This document shows positions 1 to 7,058 of a stretch of 20,356 nt of DNA, piece after piece. A program made the translations under genes and the position numbers. How positions within the stretch are numbered: the first letter of the stretch is position 1; every line of letters begins with the position of its first letter. Source of the stretch: Dehalococcoidia bacterium UBA1152 (GTDB lineage: Bacteria; Chloroflexota; Dehalococcoidia; Lucifugimonadales; UBA2962); NCBI GenBank assembly GCA_002311285.1, contig DBZU01000064.1:1-20356 (forward strand), written 5' to 3'. Below the pieces are notes generated by a model. The model did not search any database. It worked only from the letters and a program-made list of their open reading frames with translations, and was not told the origin of the DNA.

Positions 1-43
1 CGACTTAGGCTCCTCGGTAGATCCACGTACCATACTGACCTGA
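1..43 (+). CDS. Possible 3' end of an upstream gene, partial
   Basis: One frame is open from the left edge to a TGA at 41-43 and would encode a tail reading DLGSSVDPRTILT. The TGA lies six bases before the ATG of the TenI/ThiE-like gene, the close spacing expected inside a thi operon. Thirteen residues are too few to name a family, and another frame is also open across the edge, so the reading is weakly supported. A thiamin gene would be a natural guess from position only. Confidence 0.25.
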   Translation, partial: DLGSSVDPRTILT

Positions 44-49
44 TTGCTT

Positions 50-667
50 ATGGGAATTTTACCAAAGCCTTGTCTAGCTTTAATAACCAACAGTGCAAAG
101 TATGGAGAAATTGATCTAGATTTAATAGACAGTGCCGTAACCGGTGGAGTTGATATCATTCAATTAAGAGAACCAAAATTTACAGCCCAAAAGATTGTAA
201 AGATTGGAAATTTAATAAAGGAAATTACCCAAAACAGAGCACTGTTTTTTCTAAACGGAAATCCAAAACTTGCAAATAAAATAAAAGCTGATGGCGTGCA
301 TTTACCAGAACGTAAGTTATATCTTCTTGCCTCAGATATTCCCCGAGGATTAATTATAGGAAGATCAATTCATTCTAAGAAAACTGCTATTGAGGCTAAA
401 AAAGCTGGATCCGATCTGTTAATCGCAGGCTCTATATTTAAAACTGATTCTCATCCAGGAACTAACCCTTCAGGATTAAAATTAATAGAGATAATATCTA
501 AATCTGTAGGAATGCCGATATTAGGAATTGGCGGTATTACTGTGAATAATGTTGGCAGCGTAATTAAAGCAGGAGCGGACGGAGTGGCTGTAATAAGCTC
601 TATATGGAATAACGGTAAGCCTGAAATTGCCGCTTACTTATTAAAAAACACTATGATGGGTAATTAA
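50..667 (+). CDS. TenI/ThiE-family protein (thiamin phosphate synthase or thiazole tautomerase type)
   Basis: This is a TIM-barrel protein of the ThiE/TenI family, about 205 residues, the normal length. ThiE joins HMP-PP to the thiazole phosphate; TenI isomerises the thiazole product. Visible motifs (numbered from a TTG at 44, two codons before the chosen ATG at 50) are QLREP near 40, LNGNPKLA near 71, GVHLPE near 84, IGRSIHS near 105, IFKTDSHPG near 131 and GIGGIT near 161. Canonical ThiE has an Asn-Asp pair whose Asp binds magnesium; here it is Asn-Gly. The HLPE and GRSIHS motifs also look more like TenI. However, the His I recall as catalytic in Bacillus TenI (in its GHVF motif) is Ser here. 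The product is probably in thiamin synthesis because thiS follows after five bases. Whether it is a synthase or a tautomerase is open. No clear ribosome binding site is visible. Confidence 0.85.
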   Translation: MGILPKPCLALITNSAKYGEIDLDLIDSAVTGGVDIIQLREPKFTAQKIVKIGNLIKEITQNRALFFLNGNPKLANKIKADGVHLPERKLYLLASDIPRGLIIGRSIHSKKTAIEAKKAGSDLLIAGSIFKTDSHPGTNPSGLKLIEIISKSVGMPILGIGGITVNNVGSVIKAGADGVAVISSIWNNGKPEIAAYLLKNTMMGN

Positions 668-672
668 TCCAA

Positions 673-888
673 ATGAAAAACGAAACTATAAATGTCAAGA
701 TCAATGGTAAAGATAGCAAGATAAAACCGGATTTGACCATTGCACAAATGTTGCTCGAATCGGAGATAAATATAAAACTCGTAGCTGTAGCGATTAATGG
801 CTTTGTGATTAGGAAATCAGAACTCAGTGAAATTTACCTGTCAAGTGGTGACGAAATAGAGATCGTCAAAGCAGTAGGTGGCGGTTAA
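673..888 (+). CDS. thiS: Sulfur carrier protein ThiS
   Basis: This is a 71-residue beta-grasp protein ending in VGGG. The C-terminal Gly-Gly is the hallmark of ThiS, which is adenylated by ThiF, carries a thiocarboxylate, and donates sulfur to ThiG for the thiamin thiazole ring. The lengths before and after the IAQML helix and the EIEIVKAVGGG end fit the family. It starts five bases after the TenI/ThiE-like gene, so the two are almost certainly cotranscribed. ThiG and ThiF are not in the window; if present they lie to the left or elsewhere, because the next gene is on the opposite strand. Its TAA stop overlaps the stop codon of the convergent gene. Confidence 0.93.
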   Translation: MKNETINVKINGKDSKIKPDLTIAQMLLESEINIKLVAVAINGFVIRKSELSEIYLSSGDEIEIVKAVGGG

Positions 889-2534
889 GGCATTAGTAAT
901 CCAACTTTTTCTAATCCTAAATAACCACTAGAAACACCAGGGCCAGTTTTCAACAGTCTGGACTGTTGAAAACTTATAATATCATTCAAATAAGAATCAA
1001 ACCCTAGCAATAAATTATCAACATACGTCGATGCCTCTTCTGGCTCAATTTTAGTTAAATATTGAAACAATCTAAATCCAGACTGAGCACTTAATTGACC
1101 ATTTTTCATTAATTCATTTTTTAGATCTTTCAAGTTTATATCAGACAATACTGCAAGCCATTGTATTATCCTACCCAACTCATGTTGGTAATATCCTGTA
1201 GTAGGATCTACATACGTATTAAGGTTTATATATTCATAACGAGATTTGCTATATGGAAAGCTCAGCAAGTTTTCACCTGTAAACTCCTGTATGGCTAACC
1301 AAAAAGCTCTTTCGAACTGCTGGGCTTCTGCTTCTCTGATCGCCATTAACTCAACAGCATTAGCGGATTTATTGTCTTCAGTTTGCTGAGGTGAAATTAG
1401 ATCCTGTAAGGCATGCCCAAGTTCATGCACTAATGTGCTCATAACTAAATCAAACGGATGAGAACCATCGATTACAATATCAATCATCCCGTTTAATCTG
1501 CTTTTTTTTCCCAGTGAGTAATTTTTTTGAAAATCTTTCTCACGGGCAATGGCCTGATAATTTGTGCCATCATCTAAAGCAAAGATATCTCTAAAATCAG
1601 TGTCTACTCGATTCAGGTACTCTTTTCTTGAAAGAATTTGAACCCTAATTCTTTCATCAAGAATACTTGAACCAGTAAGCAGAAATATTCCAGCGTCTGC
1701 GATATTGAGAACTTCATCAAGCCCGACTGAGGCATTTGTGTCAATGATCGGACTAGTCTCAAGCAATAACTCAGAAACATTGGCCAATATTGATTTCAAT
1801 TCGTCATTAGAATAGGTTTTACTGAACTGATCTTGAATCTGATGATTTGACCAAACAAATGTTTTTTCAAATACATTGTCCAATTCATCAAACTCTTTAA
1901 TTAAATTGTCAGGATCGATAATAATTTTAATTACATGTTCTCCTGTAGTTATGTTTAATGAATCAATGATGCCGGTCATTATGTCAATACTTCTTCTGAA
2001 ACCAGTAGCCGGTGTAGGCCCTTTGAACTTAATTTCATATACCCTTTGATTATCAAAAAAGATATCGACGTTAAAACTTGAATCAACAGGAGTTAAACTG
2101 GCATTAAACACCACGATGTCAACGAAAGCTTGTGAATCTAATAACAGAACTTCATCAAAACTTGTGCCAGGTTTAGATGATAATATTATTGGCCCATCCG
2201 TATCCCATAACCATCCTGGTTTCAAATTTGGCAGTTTTGGAATATTTGGTATTTCAGTATACTGATCAATAGAAATGCTTCCAAAACTACTTTCAGGTTC
2301 TAACAATTCCTCTGGGCTAGTTTCATTTTCAAATGATACATCCAAGGACTCATCATCTGAGTTTATTTTATTTGGAGTTGTTTGTTCATCAAGTTTCTGG
2401 AGGCTTTGTTCATTTGATGTAGATTTATCTGACTGGTAATAAGATTCACTGACACAGGCGCCAACCATCAACATCAAACAAAATATAATTACAACATACC
2501 TGATGAACAACATGTGACACTTCTCTAGGCGCAT
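885..2534 (-). CDS. Large lipoprotein with CARDB-like domain and HELGH zinc-peptidase motif
   Basis: The 549-residue product has a hydrophobic N-terminus (residues 8-26) ending in VGAC, so Cys27 is a probable lipidation site and the protein is exported and anchored. Residues 28-90 are an acidic, Ser/Glu-rich linker. About 100-228 resembles a CARDB adhesion-type beta-sandwich; the stretch GEHVIKIIIDPDN followed by EFDELDN is typical. About 240-549 is alpha-rich and carries HELGH at 370-374, with EAEAQQFE at 401-408 offering a glutamate as third zinc ligand, as in gluzincin peptidases. I do not recognise the peptidase family. Peptidase activity is inferred from the HExxH motif. Met8 is an alternative start that gives a cleaner signal peptide and has AGAGAAG just upstream. 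It is the last gene of the minus-strand group and its stop overlaps that of thiS. Confidence 0.75.
   Translation of the reverse strand: MRLEKCHMLFIRYVVIIFCLMLMVGACVSESYYQSDKSTSNEQSLQKLDEQTTPNKINSDDESLDVSFENETSPEELLEPESSFGSISIDQYTEIPNIPKLPNLKPGWLWDTDGPIILSSKPGTSFDEVLLLDSQAFVDIVVFNASLTPVDSSFNVDIFFDNQRVYEIKFKGPTPATGFRRSIDIMTGIIDSLNITTGEHVIKIIIDPDNLIKEFDELDNVFEKTFVWSNHQIQDQFSKTYSNDELKSILANVSELLLETSPIIDTNASVGLDEVLNIADAGIFLLTGSSILDERIRVQILSRKEYLNRVDTDFRDIFALDDGTNYQAIAREKDFQKNYSLGKKSRLNGMIDIVIDGSHPFDLVMSTLVHELGHALQDLISPQQTEDNKSANAVELMAIREAEAQQFERAFWLAIQEFTGENLLSFPYSKSRYEYINLNTYVDPTTGYYQHELGRIIQWLAVLSDINLKDLKNELMKNGQLSAQSGFRLFQYLTKIEPEEASTYVDNLLLGFDSYLNDIISFQQSRLLKTGPGVSSGYLGLEKVGLLMP
945..974. repeat. 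Perfect 14-bp inverted repeat with 2-base centre
   Basis: The arms AGTTTTCAACAGTC (945-958) and GACTGTTGAAAACT (961-974) are exact reverse complements separated by TG. The structure lies inside the last part of the metallopeptidase-like gene and 57 bases past the thiS stop. As plus-strand RNA it would form a long, stable hairpin, but no T-run follows, so it is not a textbook intrinsic terminator. It could still stop or stabilise the 3' end of the thi transcript. Confidence 0.6.
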
Positions 2535-2599
2535 AATATTGAATTAAAGCCCTTGGAGAATCCGATCAGCTTTTATCTCGTTAATGAATTTCGTCCGAC

Positions 2600-3145
2600 T
2601 TATTGTCTAAAAACTTTGACTGTAGCAACGTAGCCGTCGCTAAGTGTGCCATCCGCGTTAGGGAGTGGAGTTAAATTAAGTAATTGAACTGAAAATCTTC
2701 CAAGCTTTTTAATTTCACCCTCTGATCCGCCTTCAATTATAAAGTCACTAGCACCCATTGACATTCCTCCAGATCGCATGCCTAGTTTTACTACCGCTTG
2801 ACCTGGATCATCACAACTGGCGCCGTCAGCACATCGGGAATCGCTAATTAGTTCTCTAAAATCTACTGTAACAGTTATCACTTCTTCAAACATGAATTCT
2901 TCGCCCAGAGGTATTTCTTGAGGAACGCCGAAACCTCTATCTTCAAGCTTGGTGATTTCGCCGCCTCCACCGCCATACGTGCCTAACTCAGTCTCTACAG
3001 TCGGGGTTGGAGCTATACGTGTATCATCGGTAATAGATTCCTGACGTACAGCATCTTTAAAAGAATCAGAAGCGCCTCCGCTACCCCCGCAGGCTAACGT
3101 AAATACAATAATTAACGTAACAAATACAAGTAAAATCTTGGCCAT
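2600..3145 (-). CDS. Small lipoprotein with DSRC motif, unknown function
   Basis: The 181-residue product begins with a hydrophobic signal (residues 2-18) and the lipobox TLAC, giving a lipidated Cys19 followed by a flexible Gly/Ser linker. A Gly run (58-62) separates this from a compact C-terminal domain of about 115 residues. The segment SDSRC at 101-105 with a second Cys at 111, then GQAVVKL, resembles a recurring bacterial lipoprotein motif (DSRCP, Cys, WAG, V) that ends, as here, with a beta-strand close to LTPLP and a final YVATVKV strand. The role of that family is not established to my knowledge. The start is supported by AGGAG about seven bases before the ATG. It lies 34 bases after kdgK on the same strand and may be cotranscribed. 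Confidence 0.8.
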   Translation of the reverse strand: MAKILLVFVTLIIVFTLACGGSGGASDSFKDAVRQESITDDTRIAPTPTVETELGTYGGGGGEITKLEDRGFGVPQEIPLGEEFMFEEVITVTVDFRELISDSRCADGASCDDPGQAVVKLGMRSGGMSMGASDFIIEGGSEGEIKKLGRFSVQLLNLTPLPNADGTLSDGYVATVKVFRQ

Positions 3146-3179
3146 TTTGGTCTCCTATTTAAGATTTTATCAAATAAAT

Positions 3180-4259
3180 CTACCTAACTACTCCCCCTAA
3201 ACTGTTGCCAGTCAACAGATTTTCTATTTCCTGTTTATTAACAAAATTGAAATCGCCGACAATTGAATGAGATAGACAGGCAGCAGCAGCTGCAAATTCT
3301 GCCACATCTTTATAATCAAATGTATCTAAATTGCACATTCCATAAAGAAGTGCACCGGCAAGTGCGTCTCCGCCGCCAACCCTATCTACTATATTACCAA
3401 TATCATAAGGGTTATAGCCACCCTTACTAGATGGGGCAGCATAGCATATGTCTTTCGCTTTATCATAGAAAATGACTCCAAATCTATTGTGAGTAGCTGA
3501 GAGTATTTCTCGCATATTTAGAGCTATAAAAGATAAATTGGGAAATGATTTTATTATTTCCGCAGCTAAAGCAGCACTTCGTTTGGTTAAATCTCTGGAC
3601 TTAGTTTTGGGTGAAATACCAAGCACACTAGTGAAAACCTGTTCATTGCCAATTACTAGATCCGATTTACGAATACACTCTGGCATTATTCTCCCAGCCA
3701 ACTGTATAGAAGTATGTGCTGGGTCCCACCGCCAAAGCTTCATCCTGTAATTCAAGTCGAAACAAACCTTCACTCCTAAAACTTTAGCGGTGTCTATAGC
3801 ATTGCTGGTGGCTTTAGCGGCTGTTTCTGAAATAGCGGGAGTGACTCCACTGATAAGCAGCCACTCTGCGCTAGCTAAAATTTTGTTCCAGTCATAGCTG
3901 TTACTCGGTAATAATGAAACTGCAGATCCATTTCTGTGATATTCAACAACTGAAGGCCTTTGGTTAGCCCCAGTCTCTAGATAGTATGAGCCCATACTCC
4001 CGACATTGGATCTGATAACCGAGTCAATGTTAACCCCTAAACCTTTAAGGTAGTTTAGGCAACTATCAGCAACAGCACCTCTAGGTAATGCTGTGACAAA
4101 ATTTACATCTCCACCTAACATAGCTATCTGAACAGCAGCATTAGCTTCAGCGCCGCCATAACTAGCTTCGATGGGCCCAGGTAATGACTGAATCAATCGA
4201 TTTAGGCCAGGCGGACTAAATCTAATCATTATCTCTCCAAAAGTAACAATTCGTTTCAT
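3180..4259 (-). CDS. kdgK: 2-dehydro-3-deoxygluconokinase (PfkB family)
   Basis: This is a 359-residue ribokinase/PfkB-fold sugar kinase. The opening GEIMIRFSPPG and the YGGAEANAA sugar-binding motif (34-42) are characteristic of KDG kinases. The second PfkB signature reads DRVGGGDALAG, with Asp298 as the catalytic base in a GGGD variant of the usual GAGD. CFDLNYRMKLW (166-176) is also typical of this branch. It phosphorylates 2-keto-3-deoxygluconate to KDPG with ATP in the cytoplasm. It starts six bases after the stop of the KDPG aldolase gene, so the product of one enzyme is the substrate of its partner. The pair strongly supports KDG over other sugars as substrate. The protein is slightly longer than typical because of the segment around 210-240. 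Confidence 0.92.
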   Translation of the reverse strand: MKRIVTFGEIMIRFSPPGLNRLIQSLPGPIEASYGGAEANAAVQIAMLGGDVNFVTALPRGAVADSCLNYLKGLGVNIDSVIRSNVGSMGSYYLETGANQRPSVVEYHRNGSAVSLLPSNSYDWNKILASAEWLLISGVTPAISETAAKATSNAIDTAKVLGVKVCFDLNYRMKLWRWDPAHTSIQLAGRIMPECIRKSDLVIGNEQVFTSVLGISPKTKSRDLTKRSAALAAEIIKSFPNLSFIALNMREILSATHNRFGVIFYDKAKDICYAAPSSKGGYNPYDIGNIVDRVGGGDALAGALLYGMCNLDTFDYKDVAEFAAAAACLSHSIVGDFNFVNKQEIENLLTGNSLGGVVR

Positions 4260-4265
4260 AATTTA

Positions 4266-4916
4266 CTAGTTCACCTGCATGCCGATCATCTTGATAGAAA
4301 TTTTAGCCATATCAGTTACTTTTTCCCAGGCTCCCTCCTTGATCACTCCTTTTGGAGTTAACCAAGAACCTCCAACGGCCATAACATCAGGATAAGACAA
4401 ATAATCTCCCATATTACTTATGTTTACTCCTCCAAGAGGGATATATTTAACCTGCAAGTGTTTATATGGACTAGCTAGACCCATAAGATAAGGCAATCCG
4501 CCAAGCGGCTCAGCAGGAAACAATTTCACCTGTCTGCAATCCAAATCTATAGCTTGCTGCAACTCAGAAGGAGTCGATATGCCAGGGACAAATGGTAACT
4601 TTATATCAGCAGCCTCTCTTATTACATCTTTATTTATACCGGGTGAAAGCGCAAAGTGTGCTCCGGCTTTAACAGCATTTTCAACCTGGCCTGGTTGCAG
4701 AACAGTTCCAGCTCCAACAAGCATGTCAGGGCAATTATCAATTACAGCTCTTATTGCCTCAAAAGCTACAGAGGTTCTCAATGCTAGTTCGATAACTGAG
4801 ACCCCACCTTTTAATAAAGCGTTAGCTGCATCAACAGCTTCCTCAATTTCATCAACTATCAAAACTGCTATCAATGATCTAGCCGTAATCTTTTTAAAAA
4901 TTTCCAATTTGTTCAT
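4266..4916 (-). CDS. eda: KDPG aldolase (2-dehydro-3-deoxyphosphogluconate aldolase)
   Basis: This 216-residue class I aldolase cleaves KDPG to pyruvate and glyceraldehyde-3-phosphate. Hallmarks are VIELALRT with Glu43 as the general acid/base, GAGTVL near 68, the RQVKLFPAE motif with Lys131 as the Schiff-base lysine, and the phosphate-binding P-L-G-G at 160-163. Length matches the Eda family. Many members also act on 4-hydroxy-2-oxoglutarate, so dual activity is possible. It is the first protein gene of the eda-kdgK pair and starts 47 bases after the mature tRNA-Glu on the same strand. No strong ribosome binding site is visible before the ATG. Confidence 0.94.
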   Translation of the reverse strand: MNKLEIFKKITARSLIAVLIVDEIEEAVDAANALLKGGVSVIELALRTSVAFEAIRAVIDNCPDMLVGAGTVLQPGQVENAVKAGAHFALSPGINKDVIREAADIKLPFVPGISTPSELQQAIDLDCRQVKLFPAEPLGGLPYLMGLASPYKHLQVKYIPLGGVNISNMGDYLSYPDVMAVGGSWLTPKGVIKEGAWEKVTDMAKISIKMIGMQVN

Positions 4917-4963
4917 AATTAGACAATAGCTGTACTAAGTTTATCTCATAAAACTGGTGTGTT

Positions 4964-5039
4964 TGGTACTCCCAACGGGGTTCGAACCCGTGTTTCAGCC
5001 TTGAAAGGGCTGTGTCCTAGTCCTCTAGACGATGGGAGC
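4964..5039 (-). tRNA. tRNA-Glu (anticodon UUC)
   Basis: On the minus strand the sequence folds into a full cloverleaf. The acceptor arms are GCTCCCA and TGGGAGT; the anticodon stem CAGCC/GGCTG holds the loop CTTTCAA with anticodon TTC at 5003-5005; and the T arm has ACGGG/CCCGT around TTCGAAC. The discriminator is A and the CCA end is encoded (4964-4966). The first pair is G-U, which I recall in other bacterial tRNA-Glu genes. The D-arm CGTCTAGAGGACTAGGAC is typical of Glu tRNAs. Confidence 0.97.
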
Positions 5040-5089
5040 TGATGTACTGCCTTTAATATTATCTTAAGAAACTGGCTATAAATACTTAC

Positions 5090-6124
5090 TCATGGGTACA
5101 GAGCTAAATCTTCAAGACCAACCTCTTCAGGGATACCAAACAAAATATTCGCATTCTGAACTGCTTGACCAGCTGCCCCTTTAACAAGATTGTCGATACA
5201 CGCTATAACTATCAACCGATTGGTTCTAGTATCAATTGTTGGATATATTATGCATCGATTATTGCCTAGGGTCTGTTTTGTAGTTGGCGGTTGGTCTGAA
5301 ATAAAAACGAATTGTTCATCTCTATAATATTCCTGGTACATATTATGTATGAATTCTACTGAAGTTGATTTCTCATTAATATAAACTGGGTTTATCGGAG
5401 CATAAACGCTCACTAGTATTCCTCTGGTAATCGGTATTAAATGAGCCAGAAATGTTAGCTTAATTTGTAACTCATTGTTTAGTTTATTGATTTCCTGTAC
5501 AACTTCAGGCATGTGTCGATGGCCTGAAATGGAATAGGCTTTTATACTTTCATTAACCTCAGAAAAATGTGTATTTAAAGACAATCCGCGTCCTGCTCCG
5601 GAAACACCAGACTTGGCATCTATAATCACATCTTCAGTGATAAAAGAGCTGGCTACTGCCGGTGCCAAAGCCAGAATACTTGCTGTTGAATAGCACCCGG
5701 GGTTAGCTACAATTTTGCTATTCGCTATTTTAGTTCTATTTAATTCAGGTAGGCCATACGATGCTGATTTCAAGTGTTCAGGAATTGGATGTTCAGTTTT
5801 ATACCAATACTCATATTCCTTACTATCATTTAGGCGAAAATCGGCACTGAAGTCCACAATAAATTTACCATTCTTTATGAAAGGAATTAATTTTTCCGCG
5901 CTTGCAGCATGTGGCAAGGCAGAGAAGACAATGTCCAAGCCATCATCCAATTGGTCCTTCACAACCAAGTTCAATCCGGATAAATGAGGGAAAATATCGG
6001 CTAAATTTTGACCAGCAGCACTTCGGCCAGTCACAGAAGTTATTTCAAATTCTGGATGACGATTTAAAATACGAGCTAGCTCAATGCCGCTATAGCCAGT
6101 TATGTTAAGTATACCTACTTTCAT
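5090..6124 (-). CDS. argC: N-acetyl-gamma-glutamyl-phosphate reductase
   Basis: This is a 344-residue type 1 ArgC, the third enzyme of arginine synthesis. It reduces N-acetylglutamyl phosphate to the semialdehyde with NADPH. The N-terminal dinucleotide motif reads NITGYSG (8-14), a variant of the common GATGYTG. NPGCYSTA at 141-148 contains the catalytic Cys144, KSGVSGAGRG (171-180) is the family signature, and GHRHMPE at 201-207 supplies the active-site His. Length and C-terminal pattern are normal. No other arg genes are adjacent. It lies 131 bases downstream of nth on the same strand, so it may have its own promoter. The ATG at 6122-6124 gives the expected N-terminal Rossmann strand directly. 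Confidence 0.96.
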   Translation of the reverse strand: MKVGILNITGYSGIELARILNRHPEFEITSVTGRSAAGQNLADIFPHLSGLNLVVKDQLDDGLDIVFSALPHAASAEKLIPFIKNGKFIVDFSADFRLNDSKEYEYWYKTEHPIPEHLKSASYGLPELNRTKIANSKIVANPGCYSTASILALAPAVASSFITEDVIIDAKSGVSGAGRGLSLNTHFSEVNESIKAYSISGHRHMPEVVQEINKLNNELQIKLTFLAHLIPITRGILVSVYAPINPVYINEKSTSVEFIHNMYQEYYRDEQFVFISDQPPTTKQTLGNNRCIIYPTIDTRTNRLIVIACIDNLVKGAAGQAVQNANILFGIPEEVGLEDLALYP

Positions 6125-6255
6125 GTAACTAAATATTAAATCTCCGTATTTGCAGATTGCAACGCATCAAAGATTAACTATGTGTTAAATTATCAGCGTA
6201 TAGAAATTTTATCCTACACAAAAATCCTTGAACAAAGAACTGATTTCTTCATATA

Positions 6256-6924
6256 TTACCCAAGTTTTAATTTTGATGGGCAGTTTGACGCTAAAACACA
6301 CTCACCGCAGCGTGGCTTTAGAGCTTTACAAATTTTCCTGCCATGTTTAATCAAATACATGTGAAAAGCAAAAACTTGATCTGGATCTATAATTTTTTCT
6401 AATAAAACATGAGCTTTATCTGCAGAAACTTTAGGCTCAATAAGCCCTAATCGACGCGATACTCTGTAGATATGAGTGTCCACTGGCATCGCCGGCATTC
6501 CGAAAGAAAAACATAACACTATAGCAGCTGTTTTAGGTCCAACGCCTGGCAATGATTTAAGCCAGTCTTTGGCATCCTCTAAAGGCATCTCAGCCAGAAA
6601 AGTAAGATCAAAATTACCGACTCGCTTCAGTATGATATTTAAAACATCTTTAATTCGTGCTGCTTTAATTTTATGTAACCCAGCCGTCCTAATACACTTT
6701 TCGATGTCAAGTAAACTGGCTGTTGCTATAGACTGTACTGAACAAAAACTTGACATCAGATTCCGAAAAGCTCTCTCAGAATTTATATCGGAGGTATGCT
6801 GAGATAGTATTGTGTACACCAGCTCATTAATAGCATCATGTCTAGGTTTCCAGTTGATTTGTCCATACTCTTCAGACAAAATGCTAGATAATTGTACGAC
6901 GTTTGACTTATTTGATTCATGCAT
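6256..6924 (-). CDS. nth: Endonuclease III-type DNA glycosylase / AP lyase
   Basis: The 222-residue product is a HhH-GPD base-excision repair enzyme that removes oxidised pyrimidines and nicks abasic sites. The helix-hairpin-helix LPGVGPKTA spans 125-133 with catalytic Lys131, and VDTHIYRVSRRLGL follows with catalytic Asp149. The C-terminal cluster motif is Cys199-x6-Cys206-x2-Cys209-x5-Cys215, the standard [4Fe-4S] spacing. A Pro replaces the Arg that precedes the catalytic Lys in E. coli Nth, which I recall from other bacterial members. It faces away from the HEAT-repeat operon across a 134-base region with palindromes. The ribosome binding site is weak. Confidence 0.95.
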   Translation of the reverse strand: MHESNKSNVVQLSSILSEEYGQINWKPRHDAINELVYTILSQHTSDINSERAFRNLMSSFCSVQSIATASLLDIEKCIRTAGLHKIKAARIKDVLNIILKRVGNFDLTFLAEMPLEDAKDWLKSLPGVGPKTAAIVLCFSFGMPAMPVDTHIYRVSRRLGLIEPKVSADKAHVLLEKIIDPDQVFAFHMYLIKHGRKICKALKPRCGECVLASNCPSKLKLG

Positions 6925-6943
6925 ATCTAGTACTCATTACTTC

Positions 6944-6955
6944 TGGGATATCCCA
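6944..6955. promoter_or_regulatory. 12-bp perfect palindrome, possible operator
   Basis: TGGGATATCCCA is its own reverse complement. It lies 20 bases from the nth start codon in the region between nth and the HEAT operon, where it could bind a dimeric regulator controlling nth or both directions. No known regulator box is recognised. Confidence 0.35.
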
Positions 6956-6956
6956 T

Positions 6957-6970
6957 TTGTATTAATACAA
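6957..6970. promoter_or_regulatory. 14-bp perfect palindrome, possible operator
   Basis: TTGTATTAATACAA is a perfect palindrome one base away from the preceding one. The two centres are 14 bases apart, a little over one helical turn, so two dimers could bind nearly the same DNA face. A weaker dyad (GTTCC, TT, GGAAC) follows at 6992-7003. Confidence 0.4.
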
Positions 6971-7058
6971 GCAAAAGTTAAGCTACAATTGGTTCCTTGG
7001 AACTCGTTTAAAATTAACTAAATAGAATTTACATCTTTTTAACAGGGATCGGGCGATC

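Noticed and set aside
1..50. TPP riboswitch before the thiamin genes
   Set aside because: Only 49 bases are available and none of the conserved THI-box segments is visible; any riboswitch would be further left.
4579..4929. 116-residue plus-strand open frame opposite eda
   Set aside because: It lies almost wholly antisense to the KDPG aldolase and has low-complexity Ala/Ser/Thr content typical of a shadow frame.
4968..5039. Defective tRNA because the first acceptor pair is G-U
   Set aside because: I recall G1-U72 in other bacterial tRNA-Glu genes; all other stems pair fully and CCA is encoded.
6182..6364. 60-residue plus-strand open frame between argC and nth
   Set aside because: Two thirds of it is antisense to the iron-sulfur end of nth and there is no ribosome binding site.
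6992..7003. LexA-type SOS box near nth
   Set aside because: GTTCC-TT-GGAAC does not match the CGAAC-N4-GTTCG pattern in order or spacing.
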